From Parasponia andersonii (Eukaryota; Streptophyta; Magnoliopsida; Rosales; Cannabaceae): a stretch of 64,000 nt of DNA. The notes under the pieces are model-generated. The model was not told the DNA's origin and did no database searches. It was given only the letters and a program-made list of their open reading frames with translations. A program made the translations under genes and the position numbers. Of the stretch, positions 36,798 to 48,361 are shown in pieces (position 1 is the stretch's first letter; every line of letters begins with the position of its first letter). Location of the stretch: assembly GCA_002914805.1 (NCBI GenBank), contig JXTB01000083.1:1079627-1143626 (forward strand), read 5' to 3'.

Positions 36798-39700
36798 CTC
36801 ATACTACCTAAATCAAAATTTACCATTTTTGGATATTTTGAGTATAAGTTTGACCTTTTAATCCGGCCTACGGATCGTGTTTGTGTTGTCATTTTTGGAT
36901 TGTACCTAGAAAATGGGGAAGTTTGATGTTTGTGTATATATATATATATATTGCCAATGTTTGGTGACCGGCATGAAAATCGAAATCGGACAGCTAAGAT
37001 TTGCCTAGATTTGCATGCCAACGATTCGTTATGAGTCCGGACCCGAATTGGACAAGTTATATGTCTAGCCTAGTTAATTTGAGTGCTAGGAATTCAATGA
37101 AAAGTTCTGTTTGTAGATTTGAAGCTTTGTTGAGAAGTTGATTTTTCGCAAGAGGACGATCGAGAGCTTGAAATCGGTTCTCGACCCTCCAGACGATTGT
37201 CAACGACACTTTGAGGATTCAATAGCGTGGTATCACTATTCGAGCAAGGTAGAGACTCTGTTACCTTCATTTTACATCATTTTCGAATAAACTTACTTTT
37301 CGCAATATATAAGAACAAACATGAATTTTGAGTTATTTGAATATATGTGGTGGAATGTGAGTGTATGATATATAATGTATTACCTCTAGGAATTTTCTAA
37401 GTGTAGATTATTTTTTGGTATATAAAAAATAAGGCTGTTGTGCTGCTCATTTTTCTATGGAACCTAGTGTACTTATTTTATTGAAAAACTATATCACGAT
37501 TATTTTTATACTTCAGTTCTGTATTGCACGTGTCATAGGATCATACATGAGCACTGTGGGTATACAGTGTGGCGTTGCGTACTCGACCATCGGTATAGAG
37601 TCCACAAACCCGTGTGGGATTTGTTATCTCTAATTACCTTCCTATTTGGCAAGAGTAGGCAATTAGGTTGCCTTTCCAGGTTTGGTAGGCGATACATTGG
37701 TGTCCTGTCCAAGTATGGGCTTAGGTGTCAGGCAGGCTATTAGGTACACTTAATGCCATCATCCTGTATTTCCACAGATGAAAGGACGTGAGCTCATGAG
37801 TATAGGTTAATTTGTGTTATGTGCGTATGAATAGAATGATTTTAATTATACTGATTTATTTATATATATACATACGGATTTCTAGTTTTGGATTGTTGGG
37901 ATTTTTGCCCGAAAAAGCAAATTTTCAATTTTTCCCTTTTAAGTATAAACAACTTTCTCTTTTATGCAATTATGATATTTGCTAGATTAAACTATCTTAG
38001 TTGAATAATTTATTCATCTGAAAAAGATTCTATGAATTTATATGTGTATAAAGAAACAAATATGATTAACTGTTAATTGTGGGAAGACTTGTTTCTTTAT
38101 CTAAGTCTAAATGAAGAAGTTTGCAATTTGTAAATAAAGATAGAATACTTTATTTACTATAGGTTGTAGTGTTTATCTATCTCAATGAGAATGATGTATC
38201 TCAAATCATTGAAGTATCTGACTTCTGATAGAAATACTAATACAACATAAATAAGTTACGTGTATTGAACTGGACCAGGTAATATAAAAAATTAGAGTGC
38301 CTAACTCAATTCTTATATTATTACAAACTAGCTCTTAGCATATAGATCTTAATCATTGATGTTTGACTGGACTTGCTTTTATGAGTTATAGCTTTTTGAT
38401 TTATTAAAAGACCTCTATGAAATTAGAGGTGAACTCTGACATATTAGAGGATATGACTTATGAATTGGTGGGAACATCAAATAGTTAAGAACACTATATA
38501 TTAATGTCACTTTAGGTTCTTTCAAGATTTATGAAATAATTAAATCTAAGATCTTAGTATTCACTTTGTAAATTGGTCGATAATTTTGTCTAAATGTCCA
38601 TTGAGAACAAAATTATCGACAACATTATTCCTTGATAGAAAGATTGTAACTTAAAGGTAAATAGGTGTTAGAGGGGTATTACGATAATTTCACATATCCA
38701 ACTACGACATTGTATAGGGATTCTATCTGTGGTATATGCTAGATGGATCAGTTAATCAAGGTTATTTGATTAAATCTCTATAAAAGGTATGACATTTAAT
38801 CTAAGAATGCAATATTGAGCCTTTAGTGGAGTGTCCCATTTACTAATAATATTTATATAAATAATATAATAAGAGTTATTATGTATTTATCATATTATTG
38901 GAGCTTAGATTATTTGGATCCATTAGGTCTCTTGTCTAGCTCAATTAAGCTCATTAATTAGTTGGTGGTATTTGTGAAATTAGTTTCATGAAACTGTGTA
39001 AAATAATAATTCTACACCGAAGTTGGTATTTTTATAAATAAGTTTCATTAGTTGGACATATTTATAAAAAATACATCCAAAGCCTAAATTGGAGCACAAG
39101 CCTAATCCTAATTGGATTAGGGTTAGCAGGTTTAGGTCTCATATATATAAGATATATGAAAGAAAAAACTACACAGTAACTCTTAGAGAGTCACACACAT
39201 AAGGCACAGGGAGAGAGGAGAATTCGGCCACTCTAGGCTAAGTGAGAGAGAAAAAGTTTCCTATCATCTCACAGTTTCATCTCACATTCCAGTATTCCAT
39301 AGGATCAAGAAGACATTTTTAACTGTTCTCCTACATAGGTTTCAACTTGGTGCCCACTCATCTCATCAATCAAAAACAAGAGCATAGACAAGAAGATCTA
39401 GGGTTGGAGGTTTGATCACCATCAACAAGGACATCAAGGAGGAACACGCTACAAGAGGTAAACCCTAATCTTATCTCTAGGGATTTTGTATCTAGATTTG
39501 ATTTATATTGTACATGATCCTATATATGATGCACGTATGTTATATAGTTATAAAAACTATTTTCATGTAAAAATTTTAAAACCTAAATCCGGTAATTTTT
39601 TCATTGCGTTCATGATATAATCATGTATTTTCTATATCTGCATGCATGCATGATTTTCCTAAGTGTTAGGTCAATTTTTCCTGTATAGATCATTATATAT

Positions 39701-40254
39701 GTATGTATTAGATTTAAACTAACCATGCTGGAACTTTCTATCACTAAAATGTTTTTGATCGAGGTAATTATTTTTTCTACTGGACATTGTATTCTCATCC
39801 CCTACCTTCATCCTTAGGTAGTGTTCAGTGTGACTTTGGTAATCAAGAGGAGTAAGAGGCCATCGAGATTATAGTTCGTTATGTTGGTAATGCTTGAAGC
39901 GTATTGTTGTGGTGTTTGGATTATTTAGGTTTTATTTTAGTATTGAACCAAGATTACTATTTTCCATTATGTCTGTGAACTTATGTATGCTATTATAGAT
40001 TTGATTTTATTGTGGATGATGAAGATACTTGAACCTTTTTTTTCTTAACTACATTTTTCAGTATTTATTTGATCTATGTTTAATAGTGTATACGAATTGT
40101 AGGAGAAGTTTATGGAATAAAATTTCAATTATTTTATTTAAATAGACAGTTTTATAAAACTAAGACTTTTAAGACATTTTCTAAATGAATCAAAGAATTT
40201 CTCACCTTTATGAAATTCTCCTTCTGCCACTAGCCCGAGCTTTGGGTTGTGACC
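36238..40254 (+). repeat. 5' LTR of the Tekay-like element, split by an insertion
   Basis: It aligns along its length with 44589-46803 once 37894-39685 is removed (2225 versus 2215 bp). It starts TCTAAAAG and ends TTGTGACC. A CT-rich leader-like block lies at about 36,450-36,500 and an (AT)n tract at 36751-36793. Confidence 0.92.
37894..39685 (+). mobile_element. Nested 1.8-kb insertion, probable solo LTR (Copia-like)
   Basis: This segment is absent from the otherwise collinear 3' LTR. It opens TGTTGGGATTTTTGCCC, a style common in plant Copia LTRs, has a TATA-like stretch near 39,141, and encodes no protein. Flanks TGGAT (37889-37893) and TAGAT (39686-39690) could be a 5-bp duplication with one change. 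The 3' end reads CTGTA rather than the usual CA, so the class is not certain. Confidence 0.65.
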
Positions 40255-40261
40255 AAAATTA

Positions 40262-40273
40262 TGGTATGAAAGT
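40262..40273 (+). other. Candidate primer binding site
   Basis: TGGTATGAAAG, seven bases after the 5' LTR, resembles TGGTATCAGAGC, the complement of initiator tRNA-Met used by many plant elements, with mismatches. Confidence 0.5.
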
Positions 40274-40387
40274 TTTGTGTTTAATAGCTCGAACGTATCA
40301 ACATTAAACTGGATTGAAGTTGATTTTATGACTAGCATGCATCACTATCGCATTAACAGTTTAGCAATTGTTTTAGACTTTTAAGGA

Positions 40388-41590
40388 TGTCTCCAAGAAG
40401 AGTTCTAAGGCACTAGCCGGGTGTCGAACCTTCTTGTCCAGATTTCACTCATCTGATCGAGGCAATGCTATAGGCATTCACTCAGATGAGAAATCCAATC
40501 TTTCAGCCTCGACTTCGAGGGAACGTTAGTTGGATCAATCTGATCATCTCCAACAGTTCATGCGCTTCTAACCAGGACAGTTTAATGGTAAACCAGAAGC
40601 TCTCACGAAAATTACTTATTTATGTGAGATGGAAAGAAACTTTTAGTCCCTTGCTACCCCGGTTGAGTTTTGTGCAGTATTTGCCATCAGCCGCTTAACG
40701 GGGAGTGCCATTTGTTGGTGGAAGACGGTGGAATGGATGCAAGATATGGTAAGTCTGACTTGGGAGGATTTTAACGGATTTTCAAGGCCTATTATACCAA
40801 TGAGGATCAACAGGACGAAGTTATGAACCAGTTTGAGACTTTGATTCAAGGTAACAGAATAGTGAATGAGTACCTAATAGAGTTCACTGAGTTTATAAGT
40901 ATTGCTCTTGGACTAGGTATGAGTGAAAAGTACGAAGTTGCTAAGTCTGAATCGGAATATTTTCAATAGAATTGGTACTTAGACTTTCATACTCTTCCTA
41001 AGTCTGTAATAGCTACCTAGCGGGCAGAAACCATCAAATAGGGATTGGATTCCAAGAGGAGCCAACAGAGAGGTAATGACAGGAAAGCCATCAGAAAGAA
41101 CTAGGGGTAGTGGTTAGCCCAGGGTACTCTAAACAGTGGAAGCTCAAACAATAGTGATTCTTCAGGAGGTGACAGAGGCAGTCCGTATGAGGATTATTTT
41201 GTTTGTGGCCAGCAAGGTTATCGGAAGAAGGAGTGCCCTTACCGTCTGTAGAAGTCTCCTCTTTCTCAGGGAGGGCTGCAGAGGAGCCAGTCAAGTTCTA
41301 TTTCTTATCAGAATAATTGGGCGCGGCCGCAACAATCACATGGTGTTTTGTAGAATTTTACTTCCCCTCAGTCTTATCAGCATCAGTACTACCCTCAGGG
41401 TTTTACTTAAATTTTTCTGACTCCTCGAGCTTCAGGGAGTCAAGGTAGGCATGGATATGGCAATAGTGGTCCAGGATCCAACATCAACTATTCTAACTAG
41501 GGAAGGAGCAATAAGGGGAAAGGAAAGGTGACTGGCCAAGCCTATGCTTTTACTGAGGCAGACAATACTCAGGATCACACCAGCTGAGGT
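40388..41590 (+). pseudogene. gag remnant of the Tekay-like element
   Basis: A broken frame starts near ATGTCTCCAAGAAGAG and includes segments such as NEYLIEFTEF. The zinc knuckle at 41195-41238 reads YFVCGQQGYRKKECP; the usual first Cys and the His are both Tyr, each explained by one transition. Several stops and at least one frameshift are present. Confidence 0.8.
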
Positions 41591-41616
41591 ATTGTTGACG
41601 ATATGATCCTTCTTTC

Positions 41617-41841
41617 ATACTCTTGGGGCATGTTTTGTTTGATACTGATGTATCCCATTCATTTATATCCTTATTGTTTACTCAATTATTAGGGTTAGAA
41701 TTTTCTGATTTGGATTATTTATTGATATTGGGTACAACTATAGGAGGAGTAGCCGATGTCTCTAGTATATGTAAGTTTTGTCGGGATATGGTTGGTGATA
41801 GGAAAGTTCTTGCTGATTTGATTGTATTACCGATGAGATAG
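41617..41841 (+). pseudogene. Aspartic protease remnant
   Basis: VLFDTDVSHSFIS stands where the family has DTG-A/S-SHSFI. The catalytic loop Gly is Asp, so the enzyme would be dead. Confidence 0.75.
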
Positions 41842-42139
41842 TATGGTGTGATACTCGGTAGAGATTGGTTGTCGAAATATCAAGCCATTGTGGACTGTCA
41901 TACGAAGTAGATGACTCTTTTTCCTAGTGACGGAAATCCCATTATCTATTAAGCTAGAATGAGTCTGTTGAAGCCTAGTCCTATTCTGAAAGCATGCTTG
42001 GGTGGAAGGAAGAAGCTCGAATGTTATGGGAACTCATTTGCTATTATGGCGAGATGAGGACAGACGATCAAGACTTATGGATTTCATTGGTGAGTGAGTA
42101 TTCAGAGGTGTCTCTAGAAGATTTACCGGGATTACAATT

Positions 42140-42890
42140 AGATAAGGAGATCGAGTTCTATATGGAACTAGTTCCTAGAATTCAACTAGTTTCTATTCCA
42201 GCCTATCGCATGGCTCCTGTTAAGATGGAAGAATTGAGAGAATAATTGGACGATCTGTTTTCCAAATACTTTATTCGCAGTAGCACTTCTTCTTGAGGTG
42301 CTCCTGTTTTGTTTATGAAGAAAGCTGATAGTTCGTTAAGACTTTGTGTGGACTATAGGAAGTTGAATCAGTTGATAGTGAAGAACAAGTATCTTTTGCC
42401 AAAAATAGATGAGTTTGAGATCTAGTTATTATCAATTGAGGATAAGAGAGGATGATATACCTAAGACAATATTCAGAACTTGGTAAGGTCACTTTGAGTT
42501 TTTCGTGATGCTATTTGGTTTGAGGAATGCTCCTGTAGTCTTTATGGATCTCATAAATCAGATTTTCAAACCGTTTCTAGATCGTTTCATGGTTATATTC
42601 ATCGATGACATCCTGGTGTATTCCAAGACTCGAGAAGAGTATGCCAAACATATGAAGATAGTACTTAAGACCTTGAGAGATCATCAACCATATGTCAAGG
42701 AATCAAAGTGTGACTTTTGGATGTCAGAAGTGAAGTTCTTGGGGCATGTGATTTCTCATGGAGACATTTCAATCGATCCTATGAAGACCGAGAAATATGG
42801 CACAAGTACGGAGTTTCCTCAGTTTGGCAGGCTACTATCATCAGTTTGTATAAGATTTCTCGAGGATTGCCTTACCTTTCACCAAGTTGA
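42140..42890 (+). pseudogene. Reverse transcriptase remnant
   Basis: Segments [53 protein letters not shown] and [11 protein letters not shown] appear in RT order. After LPKIDEF (near 42,416) about a dozen or more residues usual for the family are missing. Stops interrupt the frame. Confidence 0.88.
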
Positions 42891-43370
42891 CTAGGAAAGA
42901 TGTTAGGTTTGTTTGGGATCAAGAGAGTGAAGAAGCTTTTGTCAGATTGAAACATAGTTTGACAACTGCACCAGTTCTTATTATTCCTGACAGTAACGAG
43001 CCTTATGTGGTCTATACCAATACTTCAAAGATGGATTTGTGATGTATCTTGATGCAGAATGGCCGAGTTATGGCTTATGCTTCTCACCAGTTAAAGCCAT
43101 ATGAAAGGAACTATCCCACCCATGATTTGGAGTTGTAGCCATAATCTTTGTGTTAAAGATTTGGCGGTATTACCTGTATGGTGTGAAATTCGACATATTC
43201 TCCGATCACAAGAGTTCGAAGTATCTCTTTACTTAGAAAGATTAGAAATTGAGACAACGAAGATAGGTTAAGTATATGTAGGATTATGACTTCAACCTAT
43301 ATTATCATCCTAGTAAGACCAACGTCGTAGCTGATGCACTGAGTAGGAAGTCTCATGGCATACTAGCTAC
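42875..43370 (+). pseudogene. RNase H remnant
   Basis: Contains [36 protein letters not shown] and NVVADALSRKSHG, in frames broken by several stops. Confidence 0.82.
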
Positions 43371-43589
43371 ATTGGTGTTTAAAGACTAGAGGAACTCAGT
43401 TGTGATTGGTGACTATAACTTATAGTACTTCGAGAATAAAGGGGTTGCTTGCCTGAGCAACATTGTGATTTTACCATCACTTCTCCAGATTGTCCATCAA
43501 AGTTAGTGGCAAGATAGAGAGTTGAGGATAACGTGGAACTGACTTCAAAATGAGCAATTAGATAGTTAAAGAACCAATAGAAAAGAATT

Positions 43590-44330
43590 TTTGCTTTTCA
43601 GTGGGAAGTTGTCTGTAGCTAATAACCCTAAACTTCGAGAAACTATTTTAACTGAGGCTCGCAAATCAAGGTTCGTAGTACATCCAGGTAGTGATAAGAT
43701 ATATTGAGACTTGAAGAGGCCACATTAGTAGAAAGGGATGAAAAAAGATGTAGCTACTTTTGTAGCCAAGTGTTTGACTTGTCAAGAAGTCAAGGCTGAA
43801 CACCAAAGGCCAACTAGGTTACTTCAATCGTTACCAATTCCAGAGTGGAAGTGGGACAAGATTATAATGGACTTCATGACAAATTTGTCGAAAACCTTAA
43901 GGAAGAATGACGCAGTCTGAGTGATAGTCGATTGGTTAACGAAAAGTGCTCACTTTATACCGATCTGAATGAACTACTTACTTACTAAGCTTAATAAACT
44001 ATATATGGAGAACGTCATATGTTTGTATGGTGTGCTTTCAAGCACAGTTTCTGATAGAGACACAAAGTTTACTTCTAAGTTTTTAAGAGCCTTGTAGAAA
44101 GTATTTGGTACAAAGTTTGATATCAGTATAGCTCACTATCCTGAGATAGATGGTCAATCTGAAAGGACCATTCAGATTCTTAAGGACATGTTATGTTGTT
44201 GTATACTAGACTTTGATGGGAACTGAGATGATCATCTTCCTTTAGTAGAGTTTGCTTATAATAATAGTTAGCAGACCAGTTTGATATCAGTACAGCTCAT
44301 CTCATGTTATTCAGTACGTGTATGTATCGA
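43590..44330 (+). pseudogene. Integrase remnant
   Basis: The HHCC finger region is followed by [19 protein letters not shown], then [23 protein letters not shown] and DGQSERTIQILKDML. The acidic core is partly retained, with stop codons between. Confidence 0.86.
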
Positions 44331-44389
44331 TCCAAGAAGATGCGTCCTATGAAGAACAACATGTTCACTTGTTATCTAGAGAGTTAAAT

Positions 44390-44512
44390 GTGCTTCGCAA
44401 CAGAAAGATTCCACTTGTCAAGGTGCTTTAGAAATACTACAAAGAAGACGAGGCTACTTGGGAACTCGAGATGGAGATGTATGAGAAGTACCCTCATTTG
44501 TTTAACTTTTAG
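44390..44512 (+). pseudogene. Chromodomain-like integrase tail
   Basis: Reads roughly LVKVL-KYYKEDEATWELE, ending YEKYPHLF before a stop at 44510-44512. This tail is typical of Tekay/Del chromoviruses, where it is thought to guide integration to chromatin. Confidence 0.7.
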
Positions 44513-44575
44513 TTAGAAATTATATTATGATGTAAAGCCTGATTTGTATTTTTAATTTTGGGGCAAAATTCTTAT

Positions 44576-44588
44576 AAGAAAGGGAGAA
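44576..44588 (+). other. Polypurine tract
   Basis: AAGAAAGGGAGAA, an unbroken purine run directly before the 3' LTR. It independently supports the LTR boundary at 44589. Confidence 0.85.
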
Positions 44589-46803
44589 TATAAAAACCCA
44601 GAATTTTCGAGGGTAGAACTCGAGTTTTACCAATTTTTGGATATTTTATTGGGTGGATTAATTTGCAAAAGTTTGAGTGAAAAAAGACTAAATTACAATT
44701 ATTTTGAGGACTGAAGTGATAAAGATTTGGGAATCGAGGACTATAGTGCAAATTTTTAAAAATTTGTACAGTCCCCTACTTATCCCCTATGTTGGCTCAC
44801 CTTTTCACGCTCTCTCGTCTCTCCCTCCCTCAATTTCGACCTCCTTCTCTTTCGCTCTCGATTTCTCTCAGTCAAAGACCACCAAAGGAAGTGTCACCGT
44901 GTGTCATCATCGTCTAGCTAACCAAACCATTGACAAAGCTTCCCTAGGTCACTGCGAGCCTGCCGCTGACCTCCATGAGCTACCAAAACCACTCGCCGTC
45001 ACTGGATAAGGAGAAATGGCCGTTTCGGAGTTTTGGCTATCGACGACAATTTCGGCCACCATTTGACCTCAAATAGGTCTTTTGGATTCGTATCGTCGCA
45101 AGGATCGTCAAGGTATATATATCTTAACCCATACAACTTGAATAAAAACCTGCCATTTTTGGATATTTTGAGTTTATGTTTGAATTTTTAATCCAGTCGC
45201 TGGATTGTGCTTTTGTTGTTATTTTTGGATTGTACCCGGAAAATAGGGAAGTTTTATATATATATATATATAGATATATATATATTGCTTATGTTTGATG
45301 ACCGGCATAAAAATCAAAATCAAACGGCTAAGATTTGTTTCAGTTTATGTGTTATAGGTTTGGTGTGGGCCTGGACACGAATTAGACAAGTTATATGTCT
45401 AACCTAGCTATTTTGGGTGCTAGGAATTCAGTGAAGAGGTACATTTGTGAATTTTAAGCTCTATTGGGAAGTTGGTTTTTCGCAAGAGGATGATCGAGAA
45501 CTTGGAATCGGTTCTCGACCCTTCGGGCGGTCGTCAACAATACCTTGAGGATTGAATAGCATATTATCGCTATTCGTGCGAGGTAGGGACTCAGTTAACT
45601 TCAGTTTATATCGTTTTCGAATAAAACTTACTTTCTGCAACATATGAGAATAAATGTGGTTTTTGAGTTATTTGAATATACATGGTGAAATGTAATTGTA
45701 TGATATATACTATATTACTCTAAGAATTTTCTGAGTGTAAGTTATTTTTGGGTATATCAAATATAGGACCATTATACTATCCATTTTTCTATAGAATACA
45801 ATATACTTATTTTATTGAAAAACCAGAGCACGATTATTTTTACACTTCAGTTCTGTATTGCACATGTCATAGAATCATATATGAGCACTGTGTTAGTATC
45901 GTGAGTTTATAGTGTGGCCCTACGTGTTCTACAGTCAGTATGGAGTCCGTAAACTCATGCGAGATTTGATATTTCTGATTACCTTCCCATTTGACAGACA
46001 TAGGTAATTAGGTTGCTCCTCTAGATTTAGTAAATGGCACATGGGTGTCCCTTCTAGGTATGTGCTTAGGTATCAGGCAGGCTGTTAGGTAGACTTAGTC
46101 TCATCATTTTGGATTTCCACAGATGAGAGAATATGAGCTCATAAGTATGGGTTGATTTGTGTCATGTGCATATGAATTGAATGGTTTTGATTATACTAAT
46201 TTTTTTTTATACATATACATATGGATTTCCGGTTTTAGATCATTATATATGTATGTATTGGATTTAAACTAACTATGCAGAAACTTTCCATCACTAAAAT
46301 CTTTTCGATCAAGGTAACTGTTTTTCTTACTGGGCCTTGTAGGCTCATTCCCTACCTTCCTTCTCAGGTGGTATTCAGTGCGACTTTGGTGATTAAGAAG
46401 AGTAAATGCAAATCAGGATTATAATTCGTTTTCTTGATAATTCTCAAAACATGTTGTCGTGATGTTTATACTATTTGGGTTTTGTTTTAGTATTGAACCA
46501 AGATTACTATTTTCCATTGTGTCTGTGAACTTATGTATGCCATTCTATCTTTGATTTTGTTGTAGATGATGATGATATTTGAACCTTATTTTCTTAAATA
46601 CGTTTTTCGGTATTTATTCAATCTATGTTTAATGGTGTATCTAAACTGTGGGAGAGATTCATGAGATGAAATTTCAATTATTTTATTTAAATGAACCGTT
46701 TTATAAAACTGAGACTTTTAAGATATTTTTCAAATAAATCAAGGAATTTCTCACTTTTGTGAAATTCCACTTCTGCTACTAACCCGAGTTTTGGGTTGTG
46801 ACA
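44589..46803 (+). repeat. 3' LTR of the Tekay-like element
   Basis: An uninterrupted 2215-bp LTR starting TATAAAAACCCAG and ending TTGTGACA. It is clearly diverged from the 5' copy, which indicates an old insertion. Confidence 0.93.
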
Positions 46804-46808
46804 CCTTC
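46804..46808. repeat. 5-bp target site duplication, right copy
   Basis: CCTTC, identical to 36233-36237. Confidence 0.88.
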
Positions 46809-46841
46809 AACGAGCCTATATATTTAGGCTATATATATATA

Positions 46842-47008
46842 CACCAATTCAGTAGGTATTTTGTTTTACTTATACATAAGTATGATTTTGGTTAATAAAA
46901 ATTTTTCTTATATATTTTTTTATATTAAAAAGTAAGAGAGAAAAATAACATTAATGATACACGTCTTTTCATGTACTTCTTTATAGCTATTTGATCACCA
47001 TTAAATAT
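46842..47008. repeat. Dispersed repeat, copy 2 (partner 34098-34265)
   Basis: Same orientation as copy 1. It runs into the assembly gap, so its right end is unknown. Confidence 0.75.
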
Positions 47009-47284
47009 NNNNNNNNNNNNNNNNNNNNNNNNNNNNNNNNNNNNNNNNNNNNNNNNNNNNNNNNNNNNNNNNNNNNNNNNNNNNNNNNNNNNNNNNNNNN
47101 NNNNNNNNNNNNNNNNNNNNNNNNNNNNNNNNNNNNNNNNNNNNNNNNNNNNNNNNNNNNNNNNNNNNNNNNNNNNNNNNNNNNNNNNNNNNNNNNNNNN
47201 NNNNNNNNNNNNNNNNNNNNNNNNNNNNNNNNNNNNNNNNNNNNNNNNNNNNNNNNNNNNNNNNNNNNNNNNNNNNNNNNNNNN
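47009..47284. other. Assembly gap of 276 N
   Basis: Runs of N followed by a poly-T tract (47285-47303). Frames spanning it are meaningless. A single N also occurs at 10564 within a COG3 intron. Confidence 1.
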
Positions 47285-47303
47285 TTTTTTTTTTTTTTTT
47301 TTT

Positions 47304-48356
47304 GCTGAACGTGATATTCCTAAATGTACGAAAGACTTACTAAAAGTAGGAAAAAATTGAGAGTCATCCATGAATTTTTTTCCCCCTCAATCTCCTATGG
47401 AGTTGAAAGCGGAAAAAAAAAATGTAAAAAAGAAATTTGAATATTTCTATATCATTCCACCGTTTTTTATAAAACGCATTCCAACATGCATTGAAATGGG
47501 AATATAATTAGATCGGATTCCATACATAATATAGAATTGGAAAGGAAATTAATACGAATGACTTATTATCGCAGATCAACTTCAACTTTAATCAAAAGTA
47601 TCCATTCAAAGAGAAAAAAAATAAAAATAGCCATTAAAAACTCTCCCATATATATATATATATATATTTACATTGAAGTTGCTTAAACAAACTTAAATAG
47701 GTTCCTATTTCGATCATCATACGGTACATCACTAGTAATATATAACAAAATCGGTATAGAATAAAAAAGGTACTGGTGTTACATATTGTCACTTGATAAT
47801 TTAATTTAATACACTAGGAATAGTATACAAAATAACTATAACGAAAGGAACCAGGTATGGTCTTTTGTCAGGTGACAACTTAATATAATAAACACTAACA
47901 TAAGTAATTGTATCATATGGTACTTCACTAGTAATATGTATATAAGGAGATCAAACTATATATAAGGAGATCAAACTAAGTGTTATACTACTGCCACGCG
48001 GCAACTCAATTTGATACGCAATAACACAAATATATATTTATTTTGTCACCAACAATGATATACACGTACCTGGGTAACAACCAAGTCGGTCATCTTGTAT
48101 ATGATGAAAATATAAACGAGTACTGTTTAACATTTGTTATTAGTGCTTAGCTAATTTTCCCCAACAATATATTGGGTAGTGATCTTTTCGGTACCAGAAA
48201 GGCAAGAGGTCCCGCAAATGAAGCGAAAGGCGCATGTGCTTGAAGAGTCAAAACATCATTTCATGTACTTATCATCTAATAATATTCCTCCTCTAACTCG
48301 TCAAGCGGTAGTCGAAACGATGGCTTCTCTTCTTTGCTCTAAAACAAGATGACAAG
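47304..48356. other. Intergenic DNA between the two retrotransposons
   Basis: AT-rich and without a gene. A weak repeat (GGTACATCACTAGTAATAT near 47,723; GGTACTTCACTAGTAATAT near 47,920) and an exact 20-bp tandem unit at 47941-47980 are present. Confidence 0.6.
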
Positions 48357-48361
48357 ACAAG
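48357..48361. repeat. 5-bp target site duplication of the Tat-like element, left copy
   Basis: ACAAG here and at 61328-61332. Confidence 0.82.

Larger units (their letters stand above)
36238..46803 (+). mobile_element. Decayed Ty3/Gypsy chromovirus (Tekay/Del-like) LTR retrotransposon
   Basis: Structure: 5' LTR 36238-40254 (interrupted), primer site, gag, protease, RT, RNase H, integrase, chromodomain-like tail, polypurine tract, 3' LTR 44589-46803. The 5-bp duplication CCTTC is perfect. The order RT-RH-IN and the tail motif EDEATWELEMEMYEKYPHLF point to a chromovirus. Every coding domain has stops or frameshifts, so the copy is not autonomous. Many lesions are C-to-T/G-to-A transitions, as expected of methylated repeats. 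The full span is 10,566 bp, or about 8.8 kb without the nested insertion. Confidence 0.93.

Noticed and set aside
46925-47371. Frames spanning the N run
   Set aside because: Their middle is unknown sequence and the ends are homopolymer.
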